From Candidatus Leptovillus affinis (GTDB taxonomy: Bacteria > Chloroflexota > Anaerolineae > Promineifilales > Promineifilaceae), in NCBI GenBank assembly GCA_016705235.1, contig JADIYP010000002.1:930001-994000 (forward strand): 64,000 bases of DNA. The letters are read 5' to 3'. The notes beneath the pieces were generated by a model. The model was not told the origin of the DNA, made no database searches, and saw only the letters and a list, made by a program, of their open reading frames with translations. Below are positions 53,901 to 62,560 of the stretch, piece by piece. Both the position numbers and the translations under genes were made by a program. Numbering within the stretch: the stretch's first letter is position 1; each line of letters opens with the position of its first letter.

Positions 53901-55269
53901 TCAGGAGGACCGGGCAACAACGGAAGCCGCCACGATCCTGGCCAATCAGATGCGTTACGGCCGTATCCTGGCCTATGATCCCGTGTCCGACACAGTGGAC
54001 TTCCTTTTTGAAGCCAATCAGGGCGTCATTGACCCCTCATCGGCGACCGATTATGGCAATTGGGAAAGTTCCGGCATTATTGAAGTGGGAGTGGATGGCG
54101 GCAGCGGCCAAAGCCTGTACCTGCTGGATGTGCAGGCGCACACCCTGCCTGATCCGTACACGGTAGAAGGCGGTCAACTGCTGCTGGCCCTTCCGGGCAG
54201 CGCCCTGCCGCCTAACACGCCAATCATCAGCGGCACATTGGAACAGCAAACGGCCGATTCGCTGGTCGCGGCCGGTATCCAGCCGGTACACAAGATCAAA
54301 GTGACCAACCTGCCGTCCATCGGCTACCTGGCCGGGGACAAAGCGGAGGGGTTGGCTATGTTGGCGGACGGCCGTCTGGCTGTCTTGAATGACAACGATT
54401 TCGGCTTGCTGGATCAGCCTATTCCCGGTGATGGCACCGTGGCGCTGAATCCCAATCCGACGCCGGCGGTCTTGGGCATTATCAGCTTCCCAACCGGCAA
54501 CATGCTGGACGCCAGCGACCGCGACGGCGGTATCAACCTGCAAAACTGGCCGGTCTACGGCATTTTCATGCCCGATTCGACGGCCGCTTTTTCGGTCAAT
54601 GGTCTCACCTACTACCTGACGGCCAACGAGGGCGATTCCCGTGATTACCCCGGCTTTTCCGAGGAACTGCGGGTGAAGGATCTGACGCTGGACACGGCCG
54701 TTTTCCCGAACGCGGCCTCGCTGCAATTGGATGAAAATATGGGCCGTCTCAAGACAACCATCGCCCCCAACGGCGACCTGGACAGCGACGGCGCAAACGA
54801 ATACGTGTACAGTTTCGGCGCGCGCTCATTCTCGGTTTGGGATCAGTTTGGCAATCTGGTGGCCGACAGCGGCGACGAGTTTGCTCACCTCACAATCGAT
54901 CTGGTTCCAGGCATCTTCAACTCCAACGGCGCCGCCGACACCTTTGACATGCGCAGTGATGACAAAGGCATGGAACCGGAAGCGCTAACGGTGGGCGAGT
55001 TATACGGCCGTGTGTATGCTTTCATTGGCTTTGAGCGCACGGGCGGCATTGTGGTCTACGATGTAACCAACCCCGCAGCGCCACACTACGTAAGCTACCA
55101 GCGCGAACCGGAGATGGACATTGCGCCGGAGGGACTGAAATTTATCGCCGCCGCCGACAGCCCCACAGGACGGCCGTTGCTGGCGGTGGCCAATGAGGTC
55201 AGTGGCACAACGACACTCTACGAAATCGATCTGACCTTCAACAAGTACCTGCCGATGATTCTCCACTAA
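50926..55269 (+). CDS. Giant secreted phosphatase/phytase-like protein (choice-of-anchor I)
   Basis: The 1447-residue protein has a signal anchor (LAILAGLPLLLMVSLMVWLI) and several domains. The choice-of-anchor I beta-propeller (ANEGEPDLDYLVDPEGSISV) returns near the C-terminus (ALTVGELYGRVYAFIGFERT). Two esterase-like-phytase segments (GLWFEGVDGVSGNYQFVTLP, MEGIVVTDNGHFWMVDEYRP) flank a PhoX/DUF839-like segment (YVFVNHEFGNTAV, RPEDIHEDPNN). It ends NKYLPMILH, like many exported Chloroflexota proteins. The ATG at 50926 leads straight into the signal sequence; an in-frame ATG lies at 50860. Release of phosphate from organic esters outside the cell is the likely role, in line with the upstream Pho-box-like array. 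Chimeric order suggests domain insertion into the propeller. Confidence 0.82.
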   Translation: MRTRETNVPLRLAILAGLPLLLMVSLMVWLILPTEAAPGSPVSQPDTLELKVLGTYDSGIVDASAAEIVTHDPVTQRLFVVNANTPSVDVIDISEPLTPTLVFTISVATWGAVVNSVDFHDGVLATAVEADPPQNPGTLVFFDADGMYLNDLPVGAMPDMVKFTPDGRYILTANEGEPDLDYLVDPEGSISVINMSGGVLSATVATADFQAFIGREEELRQRGVRIFGPNANAAQDIEPEYIAVSPDSSTAFVTLQENNAFAVVDIAAATVEDILPLGLKDYSQAFATLDQYPFTDLPVLGTTPAGQTIHLGGFSGLWFEGVDGVSGNYQFVTLPDRGPNGAPTGGKRPFVLPDYQARVVRFELVPASGDITITQQITLTRPDGVTPITGLPNIAGVDEAPIDLNLNDLPYDEFGADMEGIVVTDNGHFWMVDEYRPAIYHFDASGVLVARFVPRGTAAAAGQPEGTFGSETLPAEYALRRDNRGFEAMALDTDSGILYAFIQTPLMNPDLATSNSSDVIRILGIDPADGRPVAEYVYLLEGVDYRDAKVDKIGDAVYAGDGRFYVIERDSSTEPYAKKYIFEVDLKGATNVLPITTSGVANGRTTTDPYLFDLSGGYGILPLLTNGDEVPLLAGAFPNFTPSATETYAMPGTPDGLGLYQAGNLNYVFVNHEFGNTAVSALSLTTPGQINGSRVSLFVFDQDWRVVGGKNLIETVSADGATYTLDPTTGNYEDGSGNVLNNGLNFSRFCSGYLAQGGFVDGSSAPIPVWFAPEEDGSAEARGWAAFADGTAVPIDGLGRYAKEQVLPASQYRADNADVTVLFSTEDDADGELYMYAGTQTVSDPNGFAAGSLYVLRVEDDLGNIFDYETMTSTQTLTGTWTAVPEAIALGTALELSDWVNANQRSTNFRRPEDIHEDPNNPGTFYFVTTGRSAIPPGGTEPDNALGKLYRFTLDAADPTAPMPIEFLLEGSETTGVSYDNMVVDSSGLVLLQEDRATTEAATILANQMRYGRILAYDPVSDTVDFLFEANQGVIDPSSATDYGNWESSGIIEVGVDGGSGQSLYLLDVQAHTLPDPYTVEGGQLLLALPGSALPPNTPIISGTLEQQTADSLVAAGIQPVHKIKVTNLPSIGYLAGDKAEGLAMLADGRLAVLNDNDFGLLDQPIPGDGTVALNPNPTPAVLGIISFPTGNMLDASDRDGGINLQNWPVYGIFMPDSTAAFSVNGLTYYLTANEGDSRDYPGFSEELRVKDLTLDTAVFPNAASLQLDENMGRLKTTIAPNGDLDSDGANEYVYSFGARSFSVWDQFGNLVADSGDEFAHLTIDLVPGIFNSNGAADTFDMRSDDKGMEPEALTVGELYGRVYAFIGFERTGGIVVYDVTNPAAPHYVSYQREPEMDIAPEGLKFIAAADSPTGRPLLAVANEVSGTTTLYEIDLTFNKYLPMILH

Positions 55270-55331
55270 CCGTAACTGCCTGGTCTAAACCGGATCGGGC
55301 TGTTACATGCCGCAAAATAGTAACACCAATC

Positions 55332-55379
55332 GAAGAATCTGAGACCGGGGTGCGTTTTTGCTCTGGTCTCAGATTCTTC
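55332..55379. terminator. Strong hairpin after the phosphatase-like gene
   Basis: GAAGAATCTGAGACC (55332-55346) and GGTCTCAGATTCTTC (55365-55379) form a perfect 15-bp stem 60 bases after the stop codon. The loop holds TTTTT but no T-run follows the stem. Confidence 0.55.
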
Positions 55380-55473
55380 ATATCCAGGTGCAGCGGTTAT
55401 ATGCGGTGCCTACCCAAGGAGAGAGCTGGAACTGACGCCTGCCCGGTGTGGATAATGGCGGAAAATAGGGGCC

Positions 55474-55917
55474 ATGTCCACACTGCCACCCGACATCCCC
55501 ACGGCCGCGGCCGACATCGCCGCGCAGCTTCAGGAAACCCACCCGCCGGCCATCCTGCAAATTCGCCGCATTGTGGAACAAATCGGCCTGGAAGCCGCCT
55601 ACGTTTGTTTACAGAAAGCGCTCGCCGTCGAAGCCAACGGGGGCATGCTGACCGCCGACAACAAACAGCGCCGCACGCCAGGCGGGGCTTACTTCTACAT
55701 CGTGCGCGGCCAGCTGACGCCGGAACAGCGTTGCATTCTCTGGCCACGTACCAAACGGGCCTACTTTCGGGATGGATGCTGTTGGCTAATTCTTCTCAGT
55801 TCGTTTCTGAGGAAAAATCCGTATAAATTGCTGGCAAAATATGCGGAGGTGTTGCTATGTCCATGTATCCTGAACCTGACTTCGATATACCTGAGGTTCG
55901 CTCAAATTGGGCGGTAA
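55474..55917 (+). CDS. PHAX RNA-binding-domain protein, C-terminus replaced
   Basis: Residues about 22-92 match the RNA-binding domain of eukaryotic PHAX (snRNA export adaptor), known also in some bacteria. The key stretch is VEANGGMLTADNKQRRTPGG followed by AYFYIVRGQLTPEQ; vertebrate PHAX has ESNGGLMVKDGTRRRTPGGV at the same place. A helical run (ILQIRRIVEQIGLEAAYVCL) precedes it. After WPRTKRAY the sequence loses family character and ends in unrelated residues, so the gene appears truncated or frameshifted near 55760. The bacterial role is unknown; single-stranded RNA binding is the family expectation. ACGGCC-type sequence (55500) is present. Confidence 0.7.
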   Translation: MSTLPPDIPTAAADIAAQLQETHPPAILQIRRIVEQIGLEAAYVCLQKALAVEANGGMLTADNKQRRTPGGAYFYIVRGQLTPEQRCILWPRTKRAYFRDGCCWLILLSSFLRKNPYKLLAKYAEVLLCPCILNLTSIYLRFAQIGR

Positions 55918-55979
55918 TTAGTCCACCATGGATACCGTCAGGGTCTTTGGGATTTCATGGGGTTTGGTCTGATTCGTGA
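55857..55979 (+). pseudogene. 5' gene stub interrupted by repeat B
   Basis: GGAGG lies eight bases before an ATG that opens MSMYPEPDFDIPEVRSNWAV and ISPPWIPSGS. From codon 29 onward the frame is simply the left end of repeat B copy 2, ending at a TGA inside it. The intact gene is not identifiable. Confidence 0.55.
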
Positions 55980-56062
55980 TACGTGATGCGTGAAACCTCT
56001 CTGGTTACGCATCACGCTTCACGCATCAGGGGCTGTCAACCCCTTGAGTTCCTGAAGAACCT
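55943..56062 (+). repeat. Repeat family B, copy 2
   Basis: This matches copy 1 (30381-30500) with a few substitutions, including the internal GATACGTGATGCGTGAAACC palindrome arm and the right end CCTGAAGAACCT. It is flanked by a gene stub on the left and a transposase remnant on the right. Confidence 0.85.
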
Positions 56063-56575
56063 ACCGTCATCAAACCGCACAGGAATTGGCAGGGCAGGAA
56101 TTGGCAGGGACTGAGCATGGGTTGGGTGGTCTCCATCTGGCTCAGCCACATCATCTCGGTCTACAACCATCGGATGGACCGGGTTCAGGAGTGGGCGGCC
56201 ACCCACCAGGTTTCTTTGCGGCAGTTGACCGGACAGAACGTGACCGAGCTTGACTTCACCGATGACCGACTGGCGATTTGCCTGCGGGAACTGCACAAAC
56301 CTGACCAGTGGCGGCGGATCGAGAGTCTGTTGGGCAATCGGCTGCTGCGCGTTTACGACCTGCGGCCGGCGAACACCGTGCGGCTGGATGGCACAACCGC
56401 TACCCCGGTCTATGTTCAGCGGGATGACCACGCGCAGGGTTTGTTTCATTTGCTCTCGCTGGCGGCGCGACTGCTGGCCTTGGGCGATTACACGGCTCGC
56501 CGCGCTCTGGCCGACCAATAGTCAGAACTGAGTGGTATCTACCCCGGCAACCCCAAGCGGGCCACGGCTCGGCCG
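56063..56575 (+). pseudogene. IS1634/DUF4277-type transposase remnant
   Basis: The frame shows transposase N-terminal features: NWQGLSMGWVVSIWLSHIIS, LTGQNVTELDFTDDRLAICL, NRLLRVYDLRPANTVRLDGT followed by TAT. Downstream after an internal deletion comes GIYPGNPKRATARPT, a C-terminal hallmark of the same family. The middle half is missing and a 15-base duplication lies near 56088. The element is dead. Its right boundary near 56575 abuts a different gene fragment. Confidence 0.7.
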
Positions 56576-56690
56576 ACAAAGTATTCCTGCAACAATTGGC
56601 GGGTGAAACGTACCTCGTCGCCAACGGCCGTATCCTTCACAGATTGGTCATTCGTCATCTCATCCACCTCCTGCGGGAACACAACAGGCG
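56576..56690 (-). pseudogene. Possible NACHT/STAND-protein fragment
   Basis: The minus strand reads MTNDQSVKDTAVGDEVRFTR and then QLLQEYFVGRAVARLGLPG before a stop. VRFxHQLLQEYF is a familiar motif after the NTPase domain in bacterial NACHT-type proteins. Only some 40 residues remain and they overlap the end of the transposase remnant, so this is a weak call. Confidence 0.35.
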
Positions 56691-56754
56691 AAGAGACGGC
56701 GCGAAACGGCCGTCGCCTCTGAGCTATGACGGCCGTTCCGACCGCTGGCCGTTG

Positions 56755-56883
56755 ATGGATGACTCGGTATCCATACAGGCGGTAGGGCGCGGCCAGGAAT
56801 TTGTCCTGGATACCAACCACGACCCGGCGGCGCTAACCTGGCTGCGCGCGCTGTTCACCGAGCCGCTCGCCGGCAGCCAATAA
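56755..56883 (+). pseudogene. C-terminal fragment of an unknown protein
   Basis: The frame reads MDDSVSIQAVGRGQEFVLDT and NHDPAALTWLRALFTEP to a TAA. It looks protein-like and is ten bases upstream of the phosphoribosyltransferase-like fragment, so the two may be leftovers of one operon. Family unknown. Confidence 0.35.
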
Positions 56884-56892
56884 ACACACCCC

Positions 56893-57138
56893 ATGACCAC
56901 TGTATCGCCACCCACTCCGGCAGAATCCTTCGCCGCCCTCGCCGTTGGCATGTACGAATTCGCTCAGTATATTGTGGCCGAAATCCTGACCTTCCAGCCC
57001 GACCTGGTCATCGGCCTGGCCCATTCCGGAGTATTCCAGTTTAGTTCGGTCTTGAGTCTGCGCTGCGGCAAAGCGGCTCAATGCCGTACCGTGCGTGTTC
57101 TTCGCAGCTCAGTTCGCGTGTGTAGCGGTTGGCGCTGA
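56893..57138 (+). pseudogene. 5' fragment of a phosphoribosyltransferase-like gene
   Basis: The frame starts MTTVSPPTPAESFAALAVGM and continues YEFAQYIVAEILTFQPDLVI and GLAHSGV, a start often seen before phosphoribosyltransferase cores. From about 57041 the sequence is the 3' end of the convergent kinase megagene in another frame, so the original gene was cut there by a rearrangement. Confidence 0.5.
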
Positions 57139-60100
57139 TCCAGGCCAATAATTCGGGCAGCGTTTGCGTTGGCAGACGCCACAGCGTGACGCTGGCATCT
57201 GAGGAACCGACCAGGGCGTAACGGCCGTTTCCGCTCAGCGCCACATCAAACGTAATCCCAGGCCGGCCAAAGCGGCGAATCAACTCCCCCGTTTCTAAAT
57301 CCCAATACGCCAGGTCACCATTCCAACCGCTGGTCAGGGCAAAACGGCCGTCCTCACTCACGACCACCCGCGTCCGAATGCCTTCATGGCGGCCTAACCG
57401 TCGCATTTCCGTGCCCGTTTCTATGTTCCACTGGATGATAGCCCCGTTGTTGCTGGCAGAAAGGGCGCTGCGGCCATCGGGCAAAAAGGCGATGCCCGTC
57501 GCCCGCCAGTCACTGAGAGAATCCGGCAGGGGAAACGACCGGATTGCCTCGCCTGTTTCCAGATCCCATAAAATCATCACATCGTTGTCACCGGCGGCTA
57601 AAGCCGAACGGCCGTCTGGGCTGATGGCTACCGCCCACGGATCGCCCGCCATTTCCCGGCCAAAACGCAGGATTGGCTGGAAGGTTGTCGTGTCCCACAA
57701 GATCATCATGCCGTTGGTGGCGCCGGTGAGCGCCAGATTGTGCGCCTGACTGACATCCAGGCTGGGCAGCATAAACGACCATCCTTGTTCGGTCGCACTG
57801 CCAGGGTCCCAAGGTCCATGTCCTTCCAGTGCCACAATTTCTCCCGACTCCAGGTTGATAACCCGCACCAGGGGATCGGCGCCTACAGCCAGGGCATGAT
57901 TGCCATCTGGGGTGAAGGCTACCTGGAAGACAACCGGGCCAGGAATGGCCACGGCCGTTATCTGTTCACCAGTGGCTACATCCCACAAACGGACACTGGT
58001 GTCATAAGACCCCCGCGTGATTTCGCCTGCTCCCGACGCCGAAAGTATTTTCGTGCCGTCAGTAGAGAAAGCGACATCGAATACCTGATCGCCATGCCCC
58101 AAAAAACGCTGCAACTCCGCGCCATCAACCAAATCCCACACCACAATCGAGCCGTCACGGGCGCTGGAATAGGCAGAACGGCCGTCCTGGCTGAACGCCA
58201 CCGCCAAAATGTCGGCGTCATGGACAGCAAACCGGTAGAGCGACTTGCCAGAAGACAAATCCCACAACATGAGACTGCGGTCGTCGGAGCCGGTAAGCGC
58301 CTGCGTGCCGTCGGCGCTCAGGGCGACAGCGCGCACGCCGTCACCGTGCCCTTGCAGCGTGGCAATTTCTTTCCCGGCCGCCAGATCCCAATAAACGGCC
58401 GTGTTGTTAAAGTAGGAGCCAATCAACGCCCGCTCTCCATCGGGGCTGATGTCCAGGCTGAATATCTCATTTTCTAACCCGTTCAACGTGTCCAGCGCTT
58501 CCCCGCTGGCTGCCTCCCAACTATGCACAGAGACCAGGCTGCCTTCTGGGGAATCGCCACCCACATCAGTGGTGAATTCGGGGTCGCCGGAACCGGCCAA
58601 AATGAGACGGCCGTTTTGGGCAAAAGCCGCCTGCATCACCGCTTTCGGAATACCGTCCAAGCGCCGGATTTCTGCACCTGAGGCCGCATTCCACAAGATC
58701 AGTTCGCCCGGATTTTCCACGGAGCCGCCCCCCAGCCCGCCGGACAGGATTTGTCGGCCGTCTGGGCTGATGTCGACGGTGCGCACCGCGCCGGAATGTC
58801 CGGCCAGACGGCGGATTTCCTGAGCGGTTTCCAGATCCCATACAATCACCAGAGCATCATGAGCGGCAGAAACGGCCGTTTTTCCATCTGCACTCACCAC
58901 CACCGCATTCACTTGCCCGGTATGGCCTGATAGTCGTCCTCTCTCTTCGCCCGTAACCGGATCCCACAAAACAAGCGTCCCGTCAGCCAGACCCAACAGC
59001 AGCGCGCTGCTGTTGGGCTGAACGGCCATCGTCGTTACCGGGCCGCTCAGGCCGGAAAATAAATTGGCGACCTGGTAACGCCGCCGCGCACCTGGCGCGT
59101 AAGCCGCGTTGAGCAGCATACGCTGCGCGGCTGGCGGCGGCTCGTCGATCTGGTTGGCTGCCAGCGCCAGCGCCAGCGCCGTAGCCGTGTCCTGGTCAGC
59201 CAAGGCCTGCTGCGCGTTAGCCGCCAGACTGAGGCTGTACGCTTCCAGAGCCGTCCGCTGCTGGCGAAACGCAAAGAAAGACAAACCGGCGGCCACAACC
59301 GACGCGGCAGCAAATACAAGCACCAACGCCCACAAAAAGCGACGCGACCGCTGTTCCAGCGTCTGTTCGTGGGCCAGCCGCGCTGTTTCTTCCGCCTGCC
59401 GCGCCTCTCGTGCCGCCAGACTGGCTTCCAGGTAAGCCTGCTCATCTGTCGCCAGGGCGAGATCGGTTGTATTTGACCAGGAGGCGAACTGTTCCAGACG
59501 AGAGCCGTACAGCAAGAAACTGGCGTCTTGCCCAGCCTGCTTCCAATTAATGGCGGCCTGAGCGAGCTGCTGCTGGAAGCGTAAATCGTCGCGGCTCTCG
59601 GCCAACCAGCCGCGTAACCGTTCCCAGGCGTGCAGCAGCGCTTCGTGGGCCACCTCGACGGTTGGCTCGCGGGTGGTTGGGTCACGGTCGAAGGTGAGTA
59701 GCCGGTGTTGGCCGAATAGATTGACAATTGATAGGTGGGGATTGGCGATTGCGGAAGCACCCATTCGTGATTGGAGCGCGGCCAGTTCGGTGAGGCGGAG
59801 GCGCCGCCGGGTATCCGGCTGTACGCCTGAGCCGCCTCTGCCTTCGTTGACGGCAACCAGGCGCAAGAAAATCTGACGAGCGGCGGCCTGTCCTGCTTCG
59901 TCCAGAGCGGCGTAAACGGCTTCGGCGCGTTGGGCCAGCGCGCCGGAGACCCCACCGCTGGTTTTGTAGGCGTGATGGGTAAACAAACGGCCGTTTCGCC
60001 TTTCAAATAGTTCCGTCAACGCATATTGCAGCATGGGCAGCGCGCCCGACTGCTCGTGAACGTCGGCCGCAATCGTGGCCGCCAGGCCTGGCTCAAAGGA

Positions 60101-62387
60101 AATGCCTACCCGCTGCGCCGGTTCTTCAATCACCTGGGCCAGCTCAACGGCCGTTAACGGCAAAACCAATTCTGTGTGGCGCTGGAGCAAGCGGCTGAAT
60201 TCAGGATGCAGCAGGGGCCGATCATAAAAATCAGCCCGCAGGGTGATGATGACGCGGATGTGACTGTTGGTGATGGAGACGGCCGTTTGCAGCAGCCCCA
60301 GAAAATGCGCTCGTTCCGCCTGGCTGGTGGTCAGCGTATATAACTCCTCAAACTGGTCAATCACCAACAGCAGTTCCGCCGGTTCCTCGTCGAGTACGAT
60401 TAACCGCGCCGCCCGCAGCAGGCCGCGCTCATCCCGCGATAACTGTTCCGCCAGGTCGGCCGGTTGGCGGGTGGCAATACGCAGCAGCCCAATCTCCAGT
60501 TCATCCAGCGGGTGAGCGCCAGGAGACATCTCCACGATAAACCAGCGATCCGAGCCGGGAACTGCGCCGCGCCGCAGCGCCGGCAGCAGCCCGGCTTTCA
60601 CCACCGAAGACTTGCCACTGCCGCTTGGCCCCACGACGGCCAAAAAGCGCGGCGGCGCGTTGACTTGCGCCGTAAGATGGGCCAGTAATTGTTTGATCAG
60701 GGCGTCGCGGCCAAAAAAATCGGCGGCATCGGCTTCGGTGAAAGGGTGCAGCCCTTTGTAGGGAGTGGTTGGTTCTGGTAGGGCCGGTGTTGGTGCGGGG
60801 AAAACGGCCGTTGTCGTGGGTGTAACCGCTTCGCGGAAAGCCAGCGCAAAAGCCAACACGCCGGGGAAACGCGCGTTCGGTTCGCGGGCTGTCGCCTGCT
60901 GCATGACGGCTTGCAGTGGTTCAGGCAAATCTGGCCGCTGCTCGTGTAAGGTTGGCAGCGGCGTGGTCAACCGTTTGACTAACTGCTCTGCGGGAGTTGA
61001 TCCAGCGAAGGGGTGGACGCCGGTGAGCAGTTCAGCCATGACCAGGCCCAAACTGTACAGGTCGCTTTGCGGCGTCACCGGCTGGCTTTGGGCTTGCTCT
61101 GGTGAGGATGTAGGCCAGCGATCCGGCAATGGCGTCAGGCGCTGTCAGGTTGGCGGGGTGCAGCAAATCTTTGGCGATGCCAAAATCGGAGAGGTAGGCG
61201 TTGCCTTCCTCGTCCAGGAGAATGTTGGCCGGTTTGACGTCCCGATGGACGATTCCCCGGCGGTGGGCGACGGCGAGCGCCCCGGCGATCTGGTCCAGCA
61301 GGGCAGCGGCCTGGGGCAGCGGCCAGGGACCATTTTGCAGAGATTGGCTCAGGCTGCCGCCGCGCAGCCAGCGCATTACCAGATAGGCGCTGTCTGGCTC
61401 GCGCCAATAGTCGTAGAGTGGGACGATGTGCAAATGTTCCAACTGGGCAATCAGTCGGGCTTCGCTCTCAAAGCGGCGGATGAAGTCGGGCTGGTTGGCG
61501 AATTGGGGCAGGATCACTTTGACGGCCACGTCGCGGTTGAGGGCGGGTTGGTAGGCGCAGTACACCACGCCGAAACCACCGGTTCCAATTTGTTGGCGCA
61601 GTTGATAGCTGCGAATTCGCTTTTGCGCCTGGTTGGCTTCTCGTTGTAATGTTCCGGCGCGGATGTGGGCGACGAGCTGCTCGGTCTCGGCGTCTGGGGC
61701 GATTGCTAACTCTTTGTCCAGCAGGCGGCGGCAGGTTTCGTATTGTGCCAGGGCTTCGCTGCGACGGCCGTTTAAGGCCAGCAGACGAATCAACTGCCGG
61801 TGGGCCTCTTCTTGCCAGGGAGTTTGCTCTACCCAGCGCCGGGCATAATCCAGGCTGGCGGCAAAGTCGCCTTGCTGTTCGTCATGCTCGGTCAGGCGGC
61901 ACAGGTAACGGCAAAGCTGCCGCTCGAACTGCTCTTGTTTGCCTTGCAGCCATTCTTCAAAGGGGAGGCTGTCGGTGATGGTGAGATTGGGGAGGAAACG
62001 GCCGTTATACAACCCGATCAGGTGTCGCAGCCGGTCAATATCTGCTCCTTCTCCGGCGGCGAATTCTACGGCGTCTATCCAGGCATCGCTGGCGGCGTTA
62101 AACTGGATGCTTTGCCGGGTGATGAGCAAATAAGGCGGATCAGCTTCCCGATCGTGGATCGCCCGGCGCAGGACGGCGAGGGCGTGGCGCAGGTTGCTGC
62201 GGGCCGCACCTTCGGGCCGTTCCGGCCAGAATAATTCGGCCAGATGCTCGCGGGTAAACGGCCGTTCTGCCTCCACCGCCAGATAAGCCAACAACGCCTG
62301 CACTTTATCCGATTCAAACGCCGTGAGCGGCTCCCCAGCCAGCGCAGCCTGAAACGAACCAAACAGGTGAATCGCCAACACAGCCAT
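57041..62387 (-). CDS. BTAD-Ser/Thr kinase-nSTAND-TM-WD40 megaprotein (one frameshift)
   Basis: Removal of one base gives 1781 residues. Residues 1-230 are a SARP-like winged helix plus BTAD (LFGSFQAALAGEPLTAFESD, YARRWVEQTPWQEEAHRQLI). About 255-510 form a protein kinase (GTGGFGVVYCAYQ, VAVKVI, HRDVKPANIL, DFGIAK). About 570-1000 are an nSTAND NTPase (YKGLHPF, VVGPSGSGKSSVVKAG, LLVIDQFEELYTL). A TM helix (WALVLVFAAASVVAAGLSFF) precedes a WD40 propeller set (over ten repeats, e.g. GRLSGHTGQVNAVVVSADGK). The frame breaks at GG, 61107-61108 (coding TACATCCTCACC, expected TACATCTCACC, giving AYISPEQAQS). The ATG at 62387 matches BTAD family starts. It is likely a membrane signalling hub or sensor; inputs and outputs are unknown. 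Confidence 0.88.
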
Positions 62388-62560
62388 CACACCCTCGCCT
62401 ATCTGCAACAAAACCCCACCGATAAAAACATTATACATGATTTTGGGAACGGCCGTTGCTCCCGCCGCCGCTGCCATCACGCTTTCCACGCGCTGCCCAC
62501 GCGCTGCCCCGGTATCCTGGCAGCAATATGATTGGTTAAGCGAACAATAGGAGGTTGAAC

